This document shows, one piece after another, positions 1 through 4,423 of a stretch of DNA of 5,584 nt. Each line of letters starts with the position of its first letter. Positions within the stretch are counted from its first letter, which is position 1. Source of the DNA: Pseudomonadota bacterium. GTDB lineage: Bacteria > Pseudomonadota > Alphaproteobacteria > ATCC43930 > CGMCC-115725. The position numbers and the translations under genes were made by a program. Location of the stretch: assembly GCA_021790295.1 (NCBI GenBank), contig JAJYIC010000185.1, positions 1 to 5,584 on the forward strand. Reading direction: 5' to 3'. The notes beneath the pieces were generated by a model. It was not told the origin of the DNA. It was given only the letters and a program-made list of their open reading frames with translations, and did not search any database.

Positions 1-73
1 GCCAGGTTCCCTGGCCGAGAGCCGGCACTTTTTCGCCTCCCGCCAAAGTCGCAAAGCGCAGATCCCCTTCCAT
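1..73 (-). CDS. Aldo/keto reductase, N-terminal fragment (runs off left edge)
   Basis: Reading the minus strand from the ATG at 73-71 gives 24 codons before the window ends. They contain the stretch GGEKVPALGQGTW (residues 12-24), which resembles the first beta strands of aldo/keto reductases (typical pattern G-x-x-V-P-A-L-G-x-G-T-W). Family members are cytosolic NAD(P)H-dependent reductases of aldehydes and ketones with a TIM-barrel fold. The catalytic Asp, Tyr, Lys and His would lie beyond the edge, so activity cannot be judged. The start is chosen because a GGGAGG ribosome binding site (83-78, minus strand) sits 4 nt upstream; an in-frame ATG nine codons earlier (100-98) has no such site. 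The gene is divergent from the DUF805 gene. The fragment is short, so the call rests on one conserved motif. Confidence 0.72.
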   Translation of the reverse strand, partial: MEGDLRFATLAGGEKVPALGQGTW

Positions 74-294
74 GGCGCCTCCCGAGAAGGGCGCGATCAT
101 AAGCGCGCAGGCGTTCACGGCAAAGAGCGGCCGATCTCGGGCGGCTTCCAGCCGAGCGAGCGCGACCAAAGCCGCGCTTTTATTCGCCCAGCCTTCGGTT
201 GAAAGAGCCCGGCAACAAAGGCAATCCTTGCTTTCCTTCTCTCAACCCTAATATCAACAGCCGGATACGCTGATCGATCGCTCGGGAGGCTGCC
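74..294. other. Divergent intergenic region between aldo/keto reductase and DUF805 gene
   Basis: This 221-bp gap shows no convincing gene on either strand. It must hold the promoters of both flanking genes. For the plus strand, the best I can find is TTGCTT (228-233) with TAATAT (249-254), but the 15-nt spacing and partial matches make it weak. Two small perfect inverted repeats are present: CGGCT/AGCCG (142-146 and 150-154) and AAAGC/GCTTT (168-172 and 176-180). Both have 3-nt loops and are too small to call terminators. Each end carries the same decamer CTCGGGAGGC, reading outward into its own gene, as part of the two ribosome binding sites. Confidence 0.6.
96..123 (-). promoter_or_regulatory. 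Candidate sigma-70-type promoter for the aldo/keto reductase
   Basis: On the minus strand, TTGCCG (123-118) is followed after 16 nt by TATGAT (101-96), matching the TTGACA/TATAAT consensus at 4/6 and 5/6. Transcription would start near 89, giving a short leader that carries the GGGAGG site. The -10 hexamer is bracketed by GCGCG (91-95) and CGCGC (104-108), an 8-nt-spaced inverted repeat that could be a repressor site. This was judged by eye only, and in G+C-rich genomes such matches are often chance. Confidence 0.33.
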
Positions 295-939
295 ATGAAG
301 GGAAACGTTATCGGCTTCGACCCCGATACCAACACCGGCGCCATAAGCGGCCATGACGGCAAGCGTTACGAATTTGCGACGGCCGACTGGCACAGCCACG
401 ACAAAAAGCCGGCGCATGGGGATCTCGTCGATTTCGCCCCCGAAGGCGAGCGCGCCACGCAGATTTATCTTCTCGAACCCGAATACGTGGCTGCGAGCTT
501 CGGCCAGTTTCTCTTTTCGCTCAATGGCCGCATCTCGCGTTCGCAGTTCTGGCTCAAATGGTTTTTGCCCGTGATTGCGGTTTATGTCGGGCTCGGGCTC
601 GTCATGGGCGCCGCATTCGGCGGCGGCAGCTTTCGCGCGGCGGGCGCGGTTTTTGTTCTGATGCTGATATTGGATCTGGTTCTCTTGTGGCCGAACATCG
701 CGGTGATGGTCAAGAGAATACACGATCGCAACAAATCCGGATGGATCGTGCTGGCATTTTACGTGCCTTTGTTTTTGTCCATTGTCGCCCGCATGTCGAT
801 CGGCATCGGCCATCCCGTTGCCGTCTTTTTCAATCTGATCGTTCTGGCGGTCGGCATCTGGTTTCTCATCGATTTCGGCTTTATGCGCGGCACGATCGGC
901 GAGAACCGATACGGCCCCGATCCGGTGGCGCACCGGTAA
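295..939 (+). CDS. DUF805 membrane protein with N-terminal cold-shock-like domain
   Basis: The 214-residue product has two parts. Residues 1-62 resemble a cold-shock/OB domain (MKGNVIGFDPDTNTGAIS start, K-R-Y-E-F at 23-27, G-D-L-V-D-F at 42-47). The aromatic RNP-1 core of true cold-shock proteins is degenerate, so nucleic acid binding is uncertain. Residues about 70-214 are a DUF805 domain with its usual marks: G-R-I-S-R-S-Q-F-W (78-86), K-R-I-H-D-R-N-K-S-G-W (140-150) and a closing G-x-N-R-Y-G-P-D-P (202-210). Four hydrophobic segments lie near 88-107, 116-137, 150-166 and 174-194, so it is an inner-membrane protein with the OB domain probably cytoplasmic. There is no signal peptide. GGAGG at 285-289, 5 nt before the ATG, supports the start. 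DUF805 has no firmly established function. The gene is probably its own unit, with 155 bp to the next gene. Confidence 0.88.
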   Translation: MKGNVIGFDPDTNTGAISGHDGKRYEFATADWHSHDKKPAHGDLVDFAPEGERATQIYLLEPEYVAASFGQFLFSLNGRISRSQFWLKWFLPVIAVYVGLGLVMGAAFGGGSFRAAGAVFVLMLILDLVLLWPNIAVMVKRIHDRNKSGWIVLAFYVPLFLSIVARMSIGIGHPVAVFFNLIVLAVGIWFLIDFGFMRGTIGENRYGPDPVAHR

Positions 940-1094
940 AGGGCGAAAAAGAGGATCGAAACGCCTGGATCGCGGCGCATCTCCGAGGGAAGGCGCATCT
1001 TCGCACGCAACCTTTCTCCCGGCCGAGGCTTCCCATGCGAGCGGATTGAAGTAGACTGCGGGCTCGATCGGAACCCCCGATCGGGAAGCGAGAC
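940..1094. other. Intergenic region with direct repeat and RBS-proximal hairpin
   Basis: The 155-bp gap contains no gene that I can support. The nonamer GGCGCATCT occurs twice (974-982 and 992-1000), 18 bp apart start to start, a spacing close to two helical turns. No U-tract terminator is visible after the DUF805 gene, and no clear -35/-10 pair is visible before the oxidoreductase, so readthrough is possible. Confidence 0.45.
1063..1085 (+). promoter_or_regulatory. Inverted repeat / hairpin overlapping the oxidoreductase ribosome binding site
   Basis: CGATCGG (1065-1071) and CCGATCG (1077-1083) are a perfect 7-bp inverted repeat with a 5-nt loop. In RNA the stem can extend by a U-G and a C-G pair (1063-1064 with 1084-1085). 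The 3' arm contains the GGG (1083-1085) that starts the weak Shine-Dalgarno GGGAAG (1083-1088) of the gene starting at 1095. It could lower translation initiation or be an operator. No U-tract follows, so it is not a standard terminator. Confidence 0.4.
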
Positions 1095-2087
1095 ATGCGC
1101 TTTGGCTTGATGCTGCCGAGCTACTCTTTCTCTTCGCTCGATTACGAAAAGGCGGGGCGCCTCAAGGAATTCGCGCGCCGCGCCGAAGACAAGGGTTACG
1201 AATCCCTGTGGGTCGTCGATCATCTTTTGACCGCTCCGGGACTTTACGGAACCGCGTGGCTTTCCCCTCTCGAAACGCTCTCTTTTGCCGCCGCCGCAAC
1301 CACGCGGATCAAGCTCGCCACCGGGATCCTGATCCTCGCCCTTCGCAACCCCGTCTTTCTCGCAAAAGAGATCGCGAGCCTGCAATTTCTTTGCGGCGGC
1401 CGTTTCGAACTGGGGGTCGGCACCGGCTGGGACCCGCGCGAATTCGCCGTCTCGGGAGTTCCGCACAAGCAACGCGGTCGGCGCACGGACGAGATCCTCG
1501 ACATCCTGGAAAGGCTTTGGAGGGGGCGGCGAGAAACCCATCGCGGCCGCTATTACGCATTCGAAGACGTCGCCGTCGAGCCGGCTTTACCCGAGCGCCC
1601 GCGGCTGTGGGTCGCCGGGGGATCGAAGACCCCGACCGAGCTTTCGCCGGACCCCGAAGCGATGGCGCCTACGGTGCTCGAACGCATCTGCCGGCGCGCC
1701 GATGGCTGGCTCGCGCGGGCCGCAGGCTCGACGCCGAGCGTCCTCGCCGATTGGGCGCGAATCACCCGCCGTCTCGAAGAGATCGGGCGCAAGAGAGGAA
1801 GCCTCATTTTCGGCCACCTCAATTTCGCTCATGTGGTGCCGACCGACGAGGATCGCGTCGCATTGAAAGAGCAGCGCCCGCTTTTCACAAAAGTGATGGG
1901 CGCACACCGCTCTTTCGCCCATCTCGAAACCTCGTATTTTCTCGGAAGCCCGCGGCGCATGCGCGAGCGCATTTCCGAACTCGCCGCCGCCGGCCTCGAA
2001 TATCTCGTCCTCGCGCCTCTCGATTACGACCTCGATCAGCTCGAACTTTACGACAGCGAAATCATCCGCCATTTCCGCGAAGTGTGA
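1095..2087 (+). CDS. Luciferase-like (LLM class) flavin-dependent oxidoreductase
   Basis: The 330-residue product is of normal length for the bacterial luciferase-like TIM-barrel family, whose members use reduced FMN or F420 for monooxygenation or hydride transfer. Supporting motifs in order: M-R-F-G-L-M-L-P strand 1; E-S-L-W-V-V-D-H (36-43); L-A-T-G-I-L at 74-79, then R-N-P-V-F-L-A-K at 84-91; G-G-R-F-E-L-G-V-G-T-G-W at 101-112; R-G-R-R-T-D-E (127-133) with a long helix; and P-R-L-W-V-A-G-G-S (169-177), the usual phosphate-binding strand. Cofactor (FMN versus F420) and substrate cannot be decided; FMN would be usual in a proteobacterium. There is no signal peptide, so it is cytosolic. The ATG at 1095 has a weak Shine-Dalgarno GGGAAG at 6 nt, partly inside a hairpin. 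The cupin gene follows after 31 bp, suggesting co-transcription. Confidence 0.9.
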   Translation: MRFGLMLPSYSFSSLDYEKAGRLKEFARRAEDKGYESLWVVDHLLTAPGLYGTAWLSPLETLSFAAAATTRIKLATGILILALRNPVFLAKEIASLQFLCGGRFELGVGTGWDPREFAVSGVPHKQRGRRTDEILDILERLWRGRRETHRGRYYAFEDVAVEPALPERPRLWVAGGSKTPTELSPDPEAMAPTVLERICRRADGWLARAAGSTPSVLADWARITRRLEEIGRKRGSLIFGHLNFAHVVPTDEDRVALKEQRPLFTKVMGAHRSFAHLETSYFLGSPRRMRERISELAAAGLEYLVLAPLDYDLDQLELYDSEIIRHFREV

Positions 2088-2118
2088 GCCTTCTCATCGA
2101 GGAGGGCGACGAAGGGCG

Positions 2119-2508
2119 ATGTTGTTTAGAGCAAACCGGGCCAAAAGCCTTGCCGACGCGATCGCGCCGGACGGTCTCGAAGTGCGCGTTCTTTCCTCGC
2201 TTTCCCGCGGCGCTCTGGCGGAATTCCGCCTCGCGCCGATGGCGACGGGGCGCGCCGTCGCCCATCGCACGGTCGAAGAGCTCTGGGTTTTCGTCTCCGG
2301 CAAAGGCCGCCTTTGGCGCAAGTTCGGGCAAGAAGAGGAGGTGTCGGAGGTCGAAGCCGGGGTCGCCGTCGCCATTCCCGCCGGAACGCATTTCCAGCTT
2401 CGCTCTGACAGCATCGAGCCTTTGATCGCGATCGCCGCGACGATGCCGCCTTGGCCCGGAGAAGAGGAAGCCTATCCGGTCGAAGGGATCTGGCAGGCAA
2501 GGCTGTGA
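2119..2508 (+). CDS. Small single-domain cupin protein
   Basis: The 129-residue product is one cupin barrel. Motif 1 is A-H-R-T-V-E-E-L-W-V-F-V-S-G-K-G (48-63), in which the second histidine of the usual H-x-H is a threonine (T51). Motif 2 is G-V-A-V-A-I-P-A-G-T-H-F (81-92), with its histidine (H91) kept. H49, E53 or E54 and H91 could still bind a metal, but with one ligand fewer than normal. The tail T-M-P-P-W-P-G-E-E-E-A (108-118) resembles what I recall of a family of uncharacterised cupins. The role may be as an isomerase, a dioxygenase-like enzyme or a binding protein; I cannot choose. GGAGG (2101-2105) lies 13 nt from the ATG and GAAGGG (2111-2116) only 2 nt from it. The next codon is TTG, 5 nt from GAAGGG, so the exact start could be one codon later. 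It is probably co-transcribed with the preceding oxidoreductase. Confidence 0.85.
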   Translation: MLFRANRAKSLADAIAPDGLEVRVLSSLSRGALAEFRLAPMATGRAVAHRTVEELWVFVSGKGRLWRKFGQEEEVSEVEAGVAVAIPAGTHFQLRSDSIEPLIAIAATMPPWPGEEEAYPVEGIWQARL

Positions 2509-2523
2509 AAGAGTGACGGCGCA

Positions 2524-2543
2524 AGCGGCCGGACCCCGCCGCT
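2524..2543. repeat. Short inverted repeat just after the cupin gene
   Basis: AGCGGC (2524-2529) and GCCGCT (2538-2543) form a perfect 6-bp stem with an 8-nt loop, starting 15 nt after the cupin stop codon. An A-run (2545-2550) rather than a T-run follows on the plus strand, so intrinsic termination is unlikely. Confidence 0.25.
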
Positions 2544-2594
2544 CAAAAAACGCGCCCGATCCCAACCGCGATTTTCGCCCCGGCCCGTATCCCC

Positions 2595-2623
2595 TGCCTT
2601 GCCCCTGGGGCGGCGGCAAGGCA
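2595..2623. other. Perfect 9-bp inverted repeat upstream of the ThDP enzyme gene
   Basis: TGCCTTGCC (2595-2603) and GGCAAGGCA (2615-2623) are perfect arms around an 11-nt loop. An overlapping alternative hairpin, GCCCC-T-GGGGC (2601-2611), would compete with it. The downstream stretch (2627-2653) is pyrimidine-rich but lacks a run of four or more T. It could be a weak terminator splitting the operon, an mRNA-stabilising stem, or a leader element controlling the ThDP gene, which starts 46 nt further on. No leader peptide rich in branched-chain amino acid codons was found before it. Confidence 0.45.
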
Positions 2624-2655
2624 AGCTTTGCTGCCCTTGATCTTCTTTCTCTCAC

Positions 2656-2660
2656 GGAGG
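2656..2660 (+). promoter_or_regulatory. Ribosome binding site that fixes the ThDP enzyme start
   Basis: GGAGG lies 9 nt before the ATG at 2670. This favours that start over the in-frame TTG at 2628, which has no purine-rich site in front of it and would add a hydrophobic 14-residue extension that does not resemble the family N-terminus. Confidence 0.8.
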
Positions 2661-2669
2661 ACCCCGACA

Positions 2670-4400
2670 ATGGCGATCGAGAAGATGCTGAGCGAAGAGA
2701 CGCCGGCCGCCGCGCTTATCGGCCGCGTTCTCGCCGAAGCGGGGATCGAGTACGTCTTCGGCATCTCGGGCGGTCACACGGGGCGCATTGTCGCCTCTCT
2801 CGGCAATTATCGGAACGAGATCCGCACCCTTCTCGTACGCGAGGAATCCTTGGCCGGGGTCATGGCCGAGGTTTATGGGCGCCTCACCGGACGGCCGGGG
2901 GTGATGATCGGCCAAGGGCCTTGGGTTCTCGGCAACGGCCTCATCGGCACCCTCGAAGCCCATCTTTCGAGTTCGCCCATGCTCTTGTTGAGCGATTTCA
3001 GCGATGCCCCGCCGTTCAACCTTCACGCGCCTTACCAGCAAGGCACCGGGGATTGGGGCAGTTGGGACGCGCGCCGAGCCTTTGGCGGGGTGACGAAAGC
3101 GGTGCTCGAAGCGCACGATCCTTCGGCCGCGGTGCAGGCAACGCAGTTCGCCTTGAAGCACGCGCTTTCAGGAAAGCGCGGGCCCGTCGCCGTCCTTTAT
3201 AGCCAGGCCTCGCTCGCGGGCTCGGTCGCGCCCGATTCGCGCCCCCCGCTTTATCCGACGCGCCATTATCTGCCGCCGCCCCCAGCCCCTCCCCCGGCGC
3301 AAACGCTCGCCTCCCTCGCGCGCGCTCTCGCCGCCGCCCGCCGCCCCGTGATCATCGCCGGCAACGGCGTGCGCATCGCCAAAGCCTACAAGGCGTTGCG
3401 CGAATTTGCCGAGACCGCCGGGATCCCGGTTGCGACCACGGCGGCGGGCAAAGGCTGTTTTGCCGAAACCCATCCGCTTTCTCTCGGCGTCTTCGGCACC
3501 TTCGGCACCGCGGCGGCCAATGCCTGCGTCGGCGACAGCGATCTCGTTCTCGTCATCGGATCGAAGCTTTCTCCGAGCGATACCGCCTGGGAGAACGGCC
3601 GCCTTCTCGACCCTTCGCGCCAAAGCTTTTTGCAGATCGACATCGAGCCGCGCAACGCCTCCTGGAACTTCCCTGCCGAAGAGGTCCTGATCGCCGACGC
3701 CGCCTTGGCTCTCGAAGGGCTCATCGGTGAAACGACAAAAGCCGCGCACCGCGACGGCGAGGCGCGGGTTGGCGAATACCGGCGCCGTCACGGTTATTTC
3801 GACGACCCGCTTTCTCTTTCCGACAAGAAACCGATCCTGCCGCAGCGTCTCATTGGCGATCTCTCGCGCGCGCTTCCCCCCGAAGCGATCGTTACCTGCG
3901 ACGCCGGGGAAAACCGCATCCTGATGACGCATTTCTACCAGACGAAACGGGAAGAAGGGTTTCTCCAGGCCGCCGGTACCGGGCCTATGGGCTTTGCGAT
4001 CCCGGCCGCGCTGGCGGCAAAGCTCGTCCATCCCGACCGCCCGGTTTGCGCCGTATGCGGCGACGGCGGCTTTGCCATGACAATGAACGGCCTGATGACG
4101 GCGATCGAACACGATATTCCGATCACGACCATCGTCTTCAACAACCACGCTCTCGGCTGGGTTTTGCACGGCTCCGGGCCTTTTGCCGCAGAGTTCGGCG
4201 ATTTCGATCACGCCGCGATCGCCCGCGCGATGGGTTGCCGCGGGGTGCGCATCGAAGATCCGGCCGATCTCGCCGGGGCGATCACGGAGGCTCTCCCGTC
4301 GCCGGTGCCGACGGTCATCGATGTCATCACCTCTCTCGAGACGACCTTTGCTGACATCACCTCTCCTCTTGCCAAAGAAGCCTCGCCCCGCAGGCGTTGA
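2670..4400 (+). CDS. Thiamine-diphosphate-dependent enzyme, acetolactate synthase superfamily (substrate unknown)
   Basis: The 576-residue product has the three-domain layout and length of the ThDP decarboxylase/acetolactate synthase group. The Pyr domain (about 9-185) contains Y-V-F-G-I-S-G-G (28-35) and R-E-E (57-59), where E59 aligns with the Glu that activates the cofactor, 10 residues before Y69. The middle Rossmann domain (about 212-355) has R-P-V-I-I-A-G-N-G-V (225-234). The PP domain (about 388-555) has G-T-G-P-M-G-F (436-442) and the ThDP/Mg motif G-D-G (464-466) to N-N (491-492). The G-P-G-x-x-N signature of acetolactate synthases is altered (P84-W-V-L-G-N89), so I do not call it ilvB. 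A proline-rich linker (202-209) joins the first two domains. Such enzymes cleave or form C-C bonds next to a carbonyl; the substrate is unknown. The serine hydrolase gene starts 23 bp after its stop, a likely operon partner. Other possible assignments are a benzaldehyde lyase-like or 2-hydroxyacyl-CoA lyase-like enzyme. Confidence 0.92.
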   Translation: MAIEKMLSEETPAAALIGRVLAEAGIEYVFGISGGHTGRIVASLGNYRNEIRTLLVREESLAGVMAEVYGRLTGRPGVMIGQGPWVLGNGLIGTLEAHLSSSPMLLLSDFSDAPPFNLHAPYQQGTGDWGSWDARRAFGGVTKAVLEAHDPSAAVQATQFALKHALSGKRGPVAVLYSQASLAGSVAPDSRPPLYPTRHYLPPPPAPPPAQTLASLARALAAARRPVIIAGNGVRIAKAYKALREFAETAGIPVATTAAGKGCFAETHPLSLGVFGTFGTAAANACVGDSDLVLVIGSKLSPSDTAWENGRLLDPSRQSFLQIDIEPRNASWNFPAEEVLIADAALALEGLIGETTKAAHRDGEARVGEYRRRHGYFDDPLSLSDKKPILPQRLIGDLSRALPPEAIVTCDAGENRILMTHFYQTKREEGFLQAAGTGPMGFAIPAALAAKLVHPDRPVCAVCGDGGFAMTMNGLMTAIEHDIPITTIVFNNHALGWVLHGSGPFAAEFGDFDHAAIARAMGCRGVRIEDPADLAGAITEALPSPVPTVIDVITSLETTFADITSPLAKEASPRRR

Positions 4401-4423
4401 CTGTGAACCCGAGGAGGTTGCCG

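Noticed and set aside
115..933. Long minus-strand open frame opposite the DUF805 gene
   Set aside because: Its predicted product is rich in charged low-complexity sequence, matches no family I recognise, and lies opposite a gene with clear domain motifs. It is a shadow of G+C-rich codon use.
2217..2230. Perfect 14-bp palindrome GGCGGAATTCCGCC
   Set aside because: It lies inside the cupin coding sequence, and one such palindrome in a G+C-rich 5.6-kb window is not far from chance. There is no sign of regulation there.
1208..2425. 405-codon plus-strand open frame across the oxidoreductase and cupin genes
   Set aside because: It is an Arg/Pro-rich out-of-frame translation with no motifs, spanning two genes that each show clear family signatures in other frames.
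2628..2669. Upstream TTG start for the ThDP enzyme giving a hydrophobic N-terminal extension
   Set aside because: It lacks a ribosome binding site, sits beside the hairpin, and skips the good GGAGG that serves the ATG at 2670. The hydrophobic residues look like chance translation of the leader.
2513..3202. 229-codon plus-strand open frame overlapping the ThDP enzyme start
   Set aside because: It is out of frame with the ThDP gene, Arg-rich and without motifs, and most of it is the ThDP coding sequence read in the wrong frame.
3168..4211. 347-codon minus-strand open frame opposite the ThDP enzyme
   Set aside because: It lies wholly opposite conserved ThDP domains and has no recognisable motif. 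It is a composition artefact.
2670..4400. Assignment as ilvB (acetolactate synthase large subunit)
   Set aside because: The GPGxxN signature is altered, no small subunit gene follows, and the neighbours are not branched-chain amino acid genes.
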